Assembly (NCBI GenBank): GCA_019916065.1
Contig: CM034233.1
Coordinates: 11,985,573-12,049,572, forward strand
DNA from: Vitellaria paradoxa
Lineage: Eukaryota > Streptophyta > Magnoliopsida > Ericales > Sapotaceae
Direction of reading: 5' to 3'
Length of the DNA: 64,000 bases
Of the stretch, positions 50,501-63,204 are shown one piece after another. The stretch's first letter is position 1. Each line of letters starts with the position of its first letter. Below the pieces are notes generated by a model, which ran no database searches, was not told the origin of the DNA, and saw only the letters and a program-made list of their open reading frames with translations. The position numbers were made by a program, and so were the translations under genes.

Positions 50501-51473
50501 TTAAATCTGTATTATTGTATTAAAAATTTTATATTATGCGTCCTTTGTTGCTGCCCATCATCCTGTGTGATGGATGATGATATGCTACCAAATGTTGGGT
50601 TTTCAAAGTGTGAAAGATTATGGAGAGATCAAGGCACTGTTTCAAAAGTTAAACGAATTGTATATATGTTTGGAATAAACTTCTGTTTATTATTAATTCA
50701 TCGACAGGCTTGGCTTTGGTTTTCTATTCCATTTTGAAAGCCATTTTAAAATCCATCAGCCTAAAAGAAAAGCATGTCCGTTAAATGAAAAGGAGCTATG
50801 CATCACACATACATATATAGATATAGCTGTTAAGTCATTATTATCATTTGGGTTTCTGCTCTTATTGTGCAAGCTGGGAAAGGTGTTTGCTTTGAGTTTG
50901 CTGCTGCTGTGATTGATGATCACAGTGAGCAATAACGGCCAAAATCAACACGGTGGTCGGGTGGGGCTTGGATGGCATAATAAAATAAAAAAAATAAAAA
51001 ATTAGTGTAAAAATTTCACGTAAAATTTAATTGAAAAAAGTTGAAAAAAAAAATTGATGAATTTTTTTGTTAACCAAACAACTCACTGGTAAGAAAAAAA
51101 CCGGCTGGGCCGGACCAAGTAAACCTCACTCTGCTTTCGGCATTATACAGAGTATAATATCATCTATTGCAACTTAATTTTGATTATATTACCGGATTGT
51201 GTGGACGACCTTGAGGATTTGTTTTTATATATGAATTCGGGAATCTTCTTCTTCTTTGTCTGACTTGCCATGTGATATGTATGTATATATATATATATAT
51301 ATATATGTATATTATTACATGCAATGTGGGTATTTTTTTTCTTCCTCTTAGTCAGGCAGACTTTCTAACATCCTTCCCCGTAAAGAAGAAATAGATCCAT
51401 GTGGATTATCCGACGTTCCAGGCATCAATTATCTATTCAACTTTCAACTTCCTCATCGTTAAGATTACGGCTT

Positions 51474-51690
51474 TGTTTGGAGTCAAAAAAGCTCTCAATT
51501 TTTTTTGAATAGTTTTTGTGCATCTTATATGACTTATTTTTAAACTAAAATTTATTTTTTTTTAAATTTGTGACTTTTAGGCATATTAATAGTATTTATA
51601 AAAAATAAAAAAAAAATCACATTCATTCATTTCGGTAAAAGGTAAAAAAAATTAAATTTTTGATTGCTTTTTTAATTAAACAGATAACCA
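51474..51690. mobile_element. Probable MITE with GGCTTTGTTTGGAGTC end
   Basis: The left end GGCTTTGTTTGGAGTCAAAA and the complement of the right end (GTTTAATTAAAAAAGC) are loosely inverted, with an AT-rich middle. It resembles the elements at 52146 and 56539 in its TTTGGAG core. Ends approximate. Confidence 0.4.
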
Positions 51691-52145
51691 TCTAGCTCAA
51701 TTACATGTATGTAGCGACGTTTATCCTCTGTACTGAGCCTCGTTACTTGTCGTTTCTATAGCTGATCTCAAGGAATGTCTTTCTCTTGAAAATGATTCAA
51801 ATACCTTTTCATTCATGCAGGTCACTCATTTCAAATATATATATATATATATATATATTATTTTCTTCACTTTGCCAAGAACAGTGTCTTTTGGAGCCCA
51901 GTCTCTTTACGGATTCTCATTTTCTCAAAGACATGCCGCCCCATTGCATCCGCAATGACTTGTCTCCCGTTTAGTTTCCATTTTTGGAATTTAGATCCAC
52001 TTCCCGTGCAAAATATCTTTACTACATTAGTGGCTGAAGAAGTTTGGCATACGATTGTTGGTTTGAACGCGGGACATAATAAGAAAGATTAATTTTGACC
52101 AAAACCTAGGCGGCGTGAAAATAAGAACATTTGTTTTCTTCCATT

Positions 52146-52482
52146 TTGGGAGCGCTCGGCGGCATAATTTTTAACAAAAAAAATAATTAGTTTTTGATTC
52201 TTCAGTGTTTAGTAAAATATCATTTATTTTTTTCATTTTTTTGCACAGTTAGAATAATTTTTAATAAAAATTAAAAATTATTAGAAATTACTAAAAATTA
52301 TCAGCAATTACTAAAATTACAAAAGTTGTTAAAAATTTTACTAAACACCTAAAAATTACAAAAAATTGTTAAAAAATTACTATTTATTTCACCAAACACA
52401 TCAAAAATTGTAACTAAGAATTTTTGACAAAAAAATACCAAAAATTATTAAAAATTATACCTCCAAATGCTCTTTTTGTGTT
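52146..52482. mobile_element. MITE of the GG(A/C)G-TTTGGAGG family
   Basis: Left end GGAGCGCTCGGCGGCATAAT followed by TTTTTAAC; the complement of the right end reads AAAGAGCATTTGGAGGTATA then ATTTTTAAT. The middle repeats AAAATTACTAAAAATTA-like words. The right terminus closely matches that of 56539-56893. Confidence 0.6.
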
Positions 52483-54600
52483 CTCGATTTGCAAAATGAA
52501 AAATTAGCAAAAATAATGATAACATAATCCGAACATCATATGACATGAATAAGTTAATAAGAGAGAATACAAATATGATTCAAACACATATCACAAATAT
52601 GTTAAGTTGAAATGAGTACAACTTAATTTGATTTGAAAATAAATTAATTATTTAAGATAGAGGTTTAGGACGAGGATTAACAAAAAAAAAAAAATTGAGC
52701 TTCACACGCACTCACTATTGCTTGAATCGACTTCCGAATTATGAAGACTTGAAGATTAAGATTTTATCTCATTACTTATATAACGACAACCTCAAACTTC
52801 GTTGGTGACGCCACGTTCAAGATTTCAAAGTGAGAATCTCTTCCTTCTTCCCCTGCCCCCAAAAAAAAAAAAAAAAAATCAATCATCAGTCGTTGATGGT
52901 GATGTTTGGATTTCATCACCACCAAACCAGTTTTGAATATTAAAAGCCTCACCCATACGTAACATAATCAATAATTTATGGCTGTTAAAAAAAGGTGGGG
53001 GGGGGGGGGGTTGGGGGAAAGGATGTATCATGTGGTTTCTCTCGTTATGACTCATCAGCATTGGCAGAAAATCACTAGTCTTCCAGTTTTGGTAAAAACA
53101 CGAAAGTCAATTCAGAGCCAACAATTTCCTCAGTTTGGACTACTTCATTTTCACCGATAATTTATTCTAATGGCAACAAACACTTGCATGTTCCGAGGAA
53201 CTTACAAAGCACCAACTGAGAATTTGCAACCACGTTGCTCTCGCACATCTATTTTATATTTCCTATGCTGACAAGCTGGATTGATGGTGAGATCTCATTT
53301 GTCTTAAAATTATCTGCGTGACGGTCATTGTAGAATTGATTTTTTCAATTGGGCTCTATTTTTTTTTATTTTTTTTTCTAGCGTAAATGTATTTCTTTCA
53401 AAAACATTTTATCTGTGTTTGGTTGGAATACAGTGTAAGTAAATTATTCATTAAAAAAAAAAAATTATCTTTACATCAAAAGTTAGAAAAACTATTTCCG
53501 CTTCCGCAACAAGATTGCCACGGTGAATGGAAACCCCGAACGCCGTGAAACTCTGAATTGAAACCTGGAGAAATGAGAGATGCTTGAGAAAAGTTTCGCT
53601 CCAATCTATCCTCAAAATGCTAAAAAATAAATTAATTTCTGAATGAACAAGTTATTAAAAAAAAAAAAATTAAAAATCTTTCTCAATCGTCTCTACTTTT
53701 TCGATATTATATATGTCATTATATACATATCATTTAATCTCATTACTCATCAATTAGTTCATTTTCATACGTAGCAAACAATAATGACTCATTTTGATTC
53801 ATCTCAGCGTGTATTGTAGTGTATTAGCTTTCTTAAAGCATTTGGAGTAGATGAAATGGAATACGGAATCAAAGAATTTCAAAAGTAAAATTGTTTCCGC
53901 GCGGATTTGGGACTTGAGATTGCATGTGATCTGAGATTCGAAGATTGAAATTTGTAGGGGGTGAAATTGGAGGCTTTGCCGTGGCAATCGTGGGGCATGA
54001 GGAGGTCGAAGACAGGAAAGGAGGAAGATGGAGACATGGGCAGTAGGAGATGGCCGGAGCCGGAGCCGGAGACAGATGGACAGACAGTAAGAGCCAATAA
54101 AACTCAAGGCCAGATGATATTGATCCAAGGAGGCTTTTACATCCAGTCAAATGGCGGGAATTCGATATATCTTACTGTTAGAGCGTGACAAGGAAACGAG
54201 ATTTTACGAAGTTATTCTTTACTAAAAATTATCTTTAATGTATTCAGGAAAATGTCTTTTAAAATATAAGTAAAATAGTTTTTCAAAAAGGAAAAAAAAA
54301 ATTACTTTAAAACAATCAGAGTTGAAATCAAAACATATGTTTTTTATTTGTTTATTTATTACTATTATTATTTTTTTGGGAAAATAATTTTCCACAAATA
54401 ACGTGGAGAATGGAACACTTGAGCTAACCGTAGAAAGACAATTTATATTACCCAATGCAGACTTAAAATTTTCAGTTCCTTTGAAAAAAAACAAACCATT
54501 CACAACCACATAAATTTAAAACCCAAAGCACAGGAATTTCAAGCTTCAATTTTAAAGAGGAATGGAAAAACACCTAAGCACTAAAAAAACTGTAGGAAAT
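52483..54600. other. Spacer between VQ and 14-3-3 genes
   Basis: AT-rich with poly-A and poly-G runs (for example 52998-53012). An island at about 53880-54190 has clearly higher GC, with GGAGCCGGAGCCGGAG repeats and short open frames on both strands, but no protein family was recognised. A minus-strand AATAAA for the 14-3-3 gene may lie near 54345-54357. Confidence 0.5.
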
Positions 54601-54677
54601 TAGAAGCAACCACCTCCCTCCTAAACAAAAATAACCTGGATAAGTGGGGTGCCCAATGTCGGGGGGGTTGCACCTCT

Positions 54678-57600
54678 TCACTGTTGTTCTTCAGCGCGCT
54701 TGGGTGCTTCTTTTATTTCATCTGCCCCATCATCCTGCATCAAAAACCAGAAATCGTTAAAAATAAAAAAAATAATAAAAAAACATATTTATTTCAAGTA
54801 TGCTCGGACTCCATGTGAATGGTTCTTTCTGACAATTTTTTTAATAATTTTTTTTGGGGGGTTGAATTTTTTTTGGGGGTACAATCTGATAACCCAATGA
54901 GTTTTTTTTTTTTTTAATTTTTATTACATTTTTTTTATTTTCTTATGTATAGAAATATTAATATTTATTTATTAATATTATTACAATATAAAAGCCACGT
55001 TTCTCATGCTTCTTCTTTTTTTTTTTTAATATTATTACAAAAAACTAACTTGTTTTAAGCAAAATTTGCCTCCTCCCAACCCAGCTTCGTTTTGTCTAAG
55101 CAAAATTTATCAAAGGTTGAATTTTTTACCACTTCCCAAATTTAAGGAAACAAATATTCCACTTCGGAAGAAAACAATTGTCATCCAAGTGATGAATCAA
55201 AACACTGAACTCGTGACACATTAAAAAGCATATTGTGGGGGAGCACAGAAATACCTGCATGTCTGAGGTCCACAAAGTGAGATTGTCCCGAAGCAGTTGC
55301 ATGATCAATGTGCTATCCTTGTAAGACTCCTCTCCCAAGGTATCTAGTTCAGCAATTGCTTCATCAAAAGCCTGGTCAAGCAGGAAAAGGGAAACAAATT
55401 TGAGCCAAGCACGAATAAAAATAGAAAATTACAATATTTGGTTTTCATATCAGTTGATAAGAATTTATGCAGTAGTTGGGAAGTATAAGAGCTAATTTCG
55501 TGAATTGGTTAGGGCTGTGGTTACTTTGCTCCCTAGCCCCTCTCCCTCTAAAAAACGCCCCCCAGGGGGGGGGTCGGAACGAGTTAATCTCCAAAACTAG
55601 CATTTGCCATTTGCCAGCGGGTGCATCCGTGTATCCATTGGGGTGATCATCTTACAGTTTTAATATACAGCAAAACAACAATTAAAACAAAATGGATCTT
55701 CTCAATGTTCAATGTGATATTGCATATCGATGACAAAGGAAAGAAGAGCGTCAAATTCAGAATAGCTTACCTGCTTGGCAAGATTGCAAGCACGGTCAGG
55801 AGAATTCAGAATCTCATAATAAAATACAGAAAAGTTAAGAGCAAGTCCAAGCCGGATTGGATGTGTTGGAGCAAGTTCGGCATTTGCAATATCCTAGAAA
55901 CAAAATTGCAGAAAACACAATGTCAAAACAAAAATAAACATAGAAACAAAAGGAAGCAAATAAGCAATCCGACAACAGATCAAAATCCTGTATTTTATTA
56001 AAGGTCGAAGCAAATATTCGCTACTTACAGAAGTGCACGAACGTAATTAATAATCATCACCAATTATTTCTAGTCTTAAAATTTCTAGCAAAATAAATGG
56101 CAGTCGGGTGCACAAGGCTTCGCATCAATACAAGGTCTGTAGAGGGCAAAATATTGAAATGCTAAAAACGTGAATTAATCACTCCTGAAATTGGACATCG
56201 TAGAGGAATTAATATATATATTGCTTCTTTAATCTGGAATTAACTTTCAGAGAAACTTCTGAGAAGAAGGAAAAATATCTAAGGTGATGATCATATGAAA
56301 ATGAAAATAAATTCCATAAATGCTAAAATTATAAATACCAAAGCAAGCCTATCATAATTGCAAAAATTATAAAGACTGTCAATCCATATTATCATCGTTT
56401 GAAATTCTTCAGAGGATAACCATACTGTAGAATAACACATGCATTAATTTACTAATAGATAGAGGAATCAAGGGAATATTTAAAATTGTAAGAACTATCA
56501 GAGCATTAAGATTATGAGTCAAAGTATGAACATAGGACAATGGCTCTGTTTGGCAGTACAAAAATGTGTAAAAATCTATCAAAAGTTGTAAAGTAGATGT
56601 TTGGTAAAATCTCAACTTTTACCACTTTTCTACTCTACTACAGTAATTTACTCCACTCAAAAATAACTAAAACTTTTATCAAACACACAAAAGTTGCTAA
56701 AAATTGTCAAAAATTTTATTAAACACTCAAAAATTGCTAAAAATTACTAAATATTGCCAAAATTTTATCAAACACTCAAAAGCTGCAAAAAAATTGCTAA
56801 AAATTATAACTTGCTTCACCAAATACACCAAAAATTACAACTGACAACTTTTGACTAAAAATTACTAAAAATTGTGCCTCCAAACGCCCCCAAGGTCATT
56901 GAGGCTAGGTTAAGATGTGGCAAAAACATCAAAGAACAAATTTGATTTTATGATTGGTAGATTGACTAAGAAAATTAATTTCCTAATAAAAATAATTAAA
57001 AAATATATAGAGAGAAGAAAAAAGATCTTTACATGATTTTTATTAATTTAGAAAAAAACATATGATCTAAAATAAAATTTACGGTGGAATTTATAAAAAA
57101 AAAAAAAAAAATTGAGTATCTATGAAATATATTAAAGTTATCAAGCACATATGTACAATAAAGTAGTCATTAGTGCAAGAAATGTTGTTTGTTATGCACC
57201 AAGGATCCGCTTTAAGCCATGATTACCAGAAATTACTATTATCTCTGTGAACCATATTTTGGTATAAATGTCCTGGAACATGGTACTTTAACGTTCTAAC
57301 ACACTAAATTTGATGATTTGTAAAAATTATTCATATATTATATTTTCAATAGAAAGGATCTTTGAAAATAGTGAATTGATAATAAATTGTGTGATAATAA
57401 CCAACAAGTTTGTTTTTATGAAAAGATAATGAGTAAAAATTCATATCAAACAAAAAATACACTAAGTCTCGTATTAATTAATTTAATATTTTTTTTTGGA
57501 AAACAAGTCATTTTTATATACAAAAAATATTTGAATAAATTACACCTAGACTCCCTAAACATTAGGCTAATTACAGTGACCTACCTCAACCATGTGAACT

Positions 57601-60600
57601 TTACACTTACCTCCCTTATTCCCTTATGTTTGTAACACTTATACCCCTCCATTAGTTTTTCCTCTAATGTTCAAATGAATGACGAAAGTTTCTATAATTA
57701 GCTTAATGTTCAAGGGAGGTTTCTGTAATTTAGCCTAATTATATTCTTTTATCCAAATAATTCGCTAAAGTATACTTCATATTAATTTAATTATATTACA
57801 TATTATAAATAATTTAATAAAATATATTTTATATTAATTTAGTTAATTTATTTTAATTAACTTTATCATTAATTACCTTAAATAAATTACTAATTATTAA
57901 TTAATATATTTTATTAATTATTAATTAATTAAATTAATATATTCTATTAAATTATGAAATTAATAAAATTAATAATTATTAAATAATATATTTTATTAAT
58001 TATTAATTAAATTAAGTTAATAAATTTTATGTAACAGACTATAGTTTAGTTAATTAAATTAATTAATTAATAATATAGTTTTGTTATTTATTAAAAATTT
58101 TAAAAATAGTTAAATAAAATAAATTATTTTAATATGATACAGCAAAAATGGATAAGGTGCTAAAATTAAAAAAAAAATGACAGAAAAAAATGAAAGTAAA
58201 AACATTTTTAATTTTTGTTACTTTTTTTTTAAGTTGTCCTTTTTTTTTTGGAAAAAATAAAAACAAATTTAATAAATATATTTTTATGTATTTGGTTTTT
58301 AATTTTTGAATTCGCTTGAACTAGTTTTTGAATCATTCAGTTGAAAAACTTAATACTGCCACATTAGTTTTAGTCCAGGAAATTTTTAAATTATAAAATA
58401 TTTTAAAATAATAAATCTACAAATGCTTACATCATTTTTGTTGATATTTTTGATTATTTCTTTCGTGTATTATATAACAATGCACTTGGTAGAACTATTA
58501 ATTGAAAGTGCAAAAACCAATTCAAGCAAATCCAAAAATTAAAAATAAATACATAAAAATATATTTATTAATTTTTTTTATTTTTTCAAAAAAATGACAA
58601 CTTGCGCATAAAAAAGTTAAAAAAAAAGGTGTTTGAACCGTCTTTTTTCTTACATAAATATTTTTTTAATTTTAGTGCCTTATCTATTTTTGCTATATGA
58701 TATTAAAATTATTTATTTTATTTAACTATTTTATTAAAATCAAATTATTTTTAATAAATAATATAACTAAATTATTAATTAATTAATTTAATTAAATAAA
58801 TTATAATCTGTTAAATAAAATTAATTAACTGTAATTAATTAAATTAATTAATAATTAATAAAATATATTAATTAATAATCAATAATTTAATTAAGTTAAT
58901 TAATGAAAAAATTAATTAAAATAAATTAACTATATTAATATAAAATATATTTTATTAGATTATTTATAATATATAAGGAAATATATCTTAGTGAATTATT
59001 TGGGTAAAATAATATAATTAAGCTAAATTACAAAAACCTCCCCTAAATATCAAACTAATTACAGAAACTTACCTCAACCATTTAAACTTACCAAGGGCAT
59101 TTATGTCATTTTATTGTAGCACTTTAACGGCATTAGAGAAAAAATTAACGAGGGGATCTAAGTGTTACAAATATTAGGGAATAGGGGAGGTAAATCTAAG
59201 GTTCAAATGACTAAAGTAGGTAATTGTAATTAGCCTAATGTTCAAGGAGTACGTTATCCAAAATATTGTAATAACATGATAACTCTATGAGAAGCCCCAT
59301 CCTCCATCATAATGCATTATAGAGTACAAACATAATGCATTCCCCTTTTCATTTTATGTATTGAAAGTTGAAAAGATTCACATTCCAATTAACACTGCTT
59401 TAAACCCTTGTATTTCACTTTAATTATGGACAAGCTTAATAAACATATTCAATATGATATCTCTTATGATATCTCTTAATGTATGTTATTTTCAAATGAT
59501 ATTGCACTAGTACATGAAATTATGTCTTTATTTAATCAATTATAAGTTAAATCTTTAGAGATATATTTTAGAATCTAGAGGTCTTAGAGCAAGTAGAGCT
59601 ATCTTAAATTAATTATCCATGCAAATGGAGAAATTGAATAAAAAGTTATAGGGTAATTAAAATAGAGAAGTGTCTTGAGCATTTTATGCAAATATAGAAT
59701 ACTTATCAAGTTGAAAGGAAAATTTTTTAAAAATAAATTATAAAACTAACTATACTTTATGGTGCTAGAATGTTGGACCATTTAAGAACCAATATGTTCT
59801 TAAGATGAATGTAACGAAAATGAGGATATTAAGATGAATGCGGTAATATAAGAAAAAATAAGATAAAAAATGAATATATGTGAAATAAAGTTGAGATTAT
59901 ACCGACTAAAGAGGAATTGAAATAATGTCATTTAAGAATGTTTGGTCATTTCTAGTGTAAATCTAGAAATGCAACAATTAGAAAGAGTGATTGGATATAA
60001 GTAAAATGTGTAATAAAAAGACAAAGGTAGACCTTATTATATATGGATTGAAAAAAAAAATCTAATTTCAAGCAATGTCACAAGAAACATGATGACTGAC
60101 AGAAATGGTGGAAAAGGATTAATGTAACTGACAGAAGTTCCCACCAGTCGGTCCAGTCTGGTGCTAAAATTAGCTGAGTTGTTAGAAAGGGGGGGGGGGT
60201 TCTCATCTTCCTCGCTTTATTGGCTTTTTTGCTGGAAGATTTTTATTTTTTGATGGAATGCCAGGAAGAATTTTAAATTTCCTCCATCATTAGCAGCCCT
60301 AAACATATAATACAACTTACGACTAAAAGCTTTTTCCCCCAGTAAAATTGCTTCATAGGAGTTATTCTCTAAAGACAGCTGGCGTGATGAACAATACAAT
60401 TGATGGAAACCACGGTTACGTGAAGAAACCTTCTCAATTTTATCCTAAAATATATTTATTTTTTTAAAATCCATTTCTCGAATATTATATACCTCCAAAA
60501 AAGAATTATCAACCACTACTGGGCTTGAAAGACATCAATGGTGAATTGATGGAATAAGTAGGACTGCAGGAGAAATGTCATGTATTTCATAATCTTACTT

Positions 60601-61435
60601 TTAAGATAAAAGCTAAAACTTCAGCAAATCAAAAGGTAAAATATTGCTAGATTACGTGCGGTTCAACCGCAGCCTAAGGTGGATAGAATGATTTCCTTTC
60701 GGAAATAATCAATAGGCAAGTATGTATGTATTCATCATGACATTGTAAGGGAAGGATCTACAGCTCTGAGTAATAGGCACCGGTAGTACAATATAAGACC
60801 CAGAAAATTATTAGGAAAAAATAGATCTACGAAACCTAAAACCCCACATATATTAGAATCTAAGCTTCAACAAGTCTTGCCTTTTTGTGTTTGCGCATAG
60901 AATATACGCAAAAATATACATATACAAAGGGAGGCACCGAGGAACAAACCTGTGCCGCTTTATAGGCAGTGAGGGTACTCTCGGCAGCGTCCTTGCGCTC
61001 CGCACCGGTCTTGAATTCAGCGAGGTAGCGGTGATAATCACCCTTCATTTTCAGGTAAAACACTTTCGAATCCCCAGGGGAAGCCGAAGGGATGAGCCTT
61101 GAGTCGAGTAGCTTGAGAATGCCGTCGCAGATCGAGGAGAGCTCGGATTCGATCTTGGATCTGTACTCCTTGATCGTGGCCACGTGGTCCTCGTTGCCAC
61201 GGCTCTCCTCCTTCTGCTCGATCGATGAGATAATGCGCCAGGAGGCCCTCCGCGCGCCAATCACGTTCTTGTAGGCCACCGACAGAAGGTTGCGCTCCTC
61301 CACGGTGAGCTCCTCCGAATCGGCCGCCGCGGAGACCTTCTCCATGAACTCCACCATCTCCTCGTATCGCTCGGCCTGCTCGGCCAGCTTCGCCATGTAC
61401 ACGTTCTCTTCACGCGCCGATGGTGCCCCCGCCAT
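54678..61435 (-). CDS. 14-3-3 protein (GF14/GRF, non-epsilon group)
   Basis: Four minus-strand exons (60950-61435, 55771-55893, 55255-55371, 54678-54734) give 260 residues, the normal length. The protein is a dimeric phosphoserine/threonine-binding adaptor. Both family signatures are intact: [11 protein letters not shown] in exon 1 and [20 protein letters not shown] in exon 3; the binding-groove residues RRASWR and RYLAEF are also present. The N-terminus [20 protein letters not shown] and the four-exon layout fit the non-epsilon group, close to GF14 omega. The C-terminal tail [18 protein letters not shown] is the variable acidic end. Exon 1 codons are GC-rich. Intron 1 is 5.06 kb, very long for this family, and houses a MITE and a 1.7 kb palindrome. 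Partners cannot be told from sequence, though VQ and metabolic enzymes are usual clients. Confidence 0.97.
56539..56893. mobile_element. MITE in 14-3-3 intron 1
   Basis: The left end GGCTCTGTTTGGCAGTAC and the complement of the right end GGGGGCGTTTGGAGGCAC are inverted repeats. The middle repeats AAAAATTGCTAAAAATT-like words. It is related to the element at 52146-52482. Confidence 0.65.
57550..59250. repeat. 1.7 kb imperfect palindrome in 14-3-3 intron 1
   Basis: The left arm 57550 to about 58329 and the right arm about 58512 to 59250 are inverted copies, separated by about 180 bp. Matching landmarks in both arms: outer ends ACTCC(C/T)T(A/G)AACATTAGGCTA, the GTAACACTTA word, GTAATTTAGC(C/T)TAATTATAT, the ATTAATTAATATATTTTATT tract, the AGATAAGG/GGATAAGGTGC word, and near the centre ATATATTTTTATGTATTT and CGCTTGAA/TGCTTGAA. 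The right arm has about 50 bp that the left arm lacks. Inner parts are related to the AT-rich elements at 33135 and 35515. Confidence 0.85.
60189..60200 (+). repeat. Poly-G run in 14-3-3 intron 1
   Basis: A run of about ten G in otherwise mixed sequence, of the same kind as the other G or C runs of the window. Confidence 0.7.
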
Positions 61436-62908
61436 GGTTAAGACCGGATCTCACCGTGAGCCTCTGAGATCTGTGGTTTCCGGGGCTTGAACTGGAGAAA
61501 CGTTGGATAGAGAGCGAAAGAGAAAGAAAAAGAGAGCTTTAGGCCATTACGGGTTGTCTTTATTGGGGTAGTGCAAGCTATGTCACGTTGGCAGCGATTG
61601 ATTCAAATGAATACATGTGAGCCGATGGATGTCAAGTCCAGGTCCAGGCCAATATAGGCAGTGAAAAAGCAAGGCCGATTTTTGGATTTGCCACAGCTTC
61701 TAGGCTAATGGGCTTTATTATTACCCGGCCCATTACAGTTGATTATTGCTAGATTGTTTTTCCGGCTCGGAGTTAAGTGGAGGATACGTTTAAAATAATA
61801 AAAAATGAGATAAAAAGTTAAATAAATTATAAATTCGTAAATTATGTAATTAGATAAAAAGTGAATCATGTATATTTCACACCAAATGCACCTAACAAAG
61901 TCCTCAGATTTTGCCTTACCCTTGGTATGAAAATTAGTTTGTAATACAAAGAGTGATTATATTTAAAAAATTAATAAAAAAACCTTATTGTATATATTAA
62001 ATTTTTGTATATTTGGCATTGATTAAAAGATAAAATAATATGGTTACATCCTTCCCATTGCGTGAAAAGTGTTTGCGGATTCCACTTGATTCGGTTTTAA
62101 ATTATTGTTAGCACAAATTTAAATTTAGTTATTTTTTAAAAATTAATTTCATTCTCTCTTTAAAACCGAAACTAAAACTAAAATAATATCATTCACTTCA
62201 GAAATCTCTACATTACACTATTAAGGCCTCCCTTGGATTTTTTTTCTTTTTTTACAGTAAAAAATATATATCTTTCTTTTTAATTTTTGACATTTTCCAG
62301 TTATTTCAATAATAAATAAATAAATAAATTTACCAAACACATTTTTTAAAGCTCATTGGGTGCATCATTACAACATAAACAAATATGCTTTAACAAAGCT
62401 CAAATTTTGTGATATAATTTATATATTTTTTATAACTTAAGGCCTAATTTGATAAATCGAAGATTGGTTTTTTTTTTTTTTTTCTACTTCCTTTTTTTCC
62501 ATTTTATTTACTAAAATGATGAAAAAAAATTGTTCACAAACTCCCAAAGACAATTAATTAGCAAAATATTTTTTGGGGTCAGAAAGAAGTCCGCAGCCAC
62601 TATTTATGAGTACGCATTGGGTGAAACCCGCTACGTAACCTTAGCCGACAAAGAATCACGACAGGCAAAAATTAACAAAATATCTTATCAATATATAAGG
62701 TGGTTTGGGAAACATCACTCGCAATTTTGTTTTAATTTTTTTCATTAAAAATTAATATTTTTTTAATTAAATAATTTTTAAGTATGTTATTTATACCCAT
62801 AAAAATAATTAATAAAAAATTTATCGGAGACGAAAATTTGCTAAAACGAGCTAATCGTTCTGAAACTACCGCCTCATTGGAGGGTGTGAGCTATAAGTGC
62901 AGCGGCCT
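61436..62908. other. Divergent intergenic region between 14-3-3 and RPS6
   Basis: The two genes point away from each other, so both promoters lie here. Two site II-type motifs, TGGGCT (61709-61714) and GGCCCA (61728-61733), lie about 280 bases upstream of the 14-3-3 ATG. A C/T-rich leader for 14-3-3 is visible on the minus strand near 61500-61545. A short worn MITE with GGATACGTTTAAAATA and a CACCAAATGCACC end lies at about 61785-61896. The rest is AT-rich. Confidence 0.55.
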
Positions 62909-62917
62909 AAACCCTAG
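62909..62917 (+). promoter_or_regulatory. Telobox upstream of RPS6
   Basis: AAACCCTAG lies 89 bases before the RPS6 start codon, next to the likely transcription start. Teloboxes are typical of plant ribosomal protein and translation genes, where they act with site II motifs; no site II motif was found next to this one. A C/T-rich leader (TTTTCATTCTTCTTAG) follows. Confidence 0.75.
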
Positions 62918-63005
62918 CGAAGGCTCTTTTCATTCTTCTTAGTTTCGCCGCCGCAGCGCCTCGACGACGCTACCGGACTGAAGCCACAGCTTTGCTCCGT
63001 CCAAG

Positions 63006-63204
63006 ATGAAGGTTGGATCACTGGAAAAAAAATTCTCAGAGCACCCTTCTTGATTCCAACCGTTGATCACCTCACGATATTGTTTTTGTATAGTCCCATT
63101 CCCATTTACGTGTCTTTATATTGCTATCTGTTTTTGCAGTTCAATATCGCAAATCCGACTACTGGGTGCCAGAAGAAGCTTGAAATCGACGATGATCAGA
63201 AGCT
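63006..63204 (+). CDS. RPS6: 40S ribosomal protein eS6, first two coding exons (truncated by the window end)
   Basis: Exon 1 contributes only ATG AAG (63006-63011) and exon 2 (63140-63204) continues in phase: [20 protein letters not shown] and onward to DQKL, the invariant N-terminus of ribosomal protein eS6. The protein is a small-subunit component whose C-terminus is the target of the TOR-S6 kinase pathway. Exon 2 ends with CT of a split leucine codon at a GTAAGT donor (63205). Exon 3 should begin AGAGCATTCTTTGA-like; it is not found before 64000, so intron 2 is at least 796 bases and the rest of the gene lies outside. The start is certain, because the start codon lies in the family's usual two-codon first exon. 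Confidence 0.93.
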
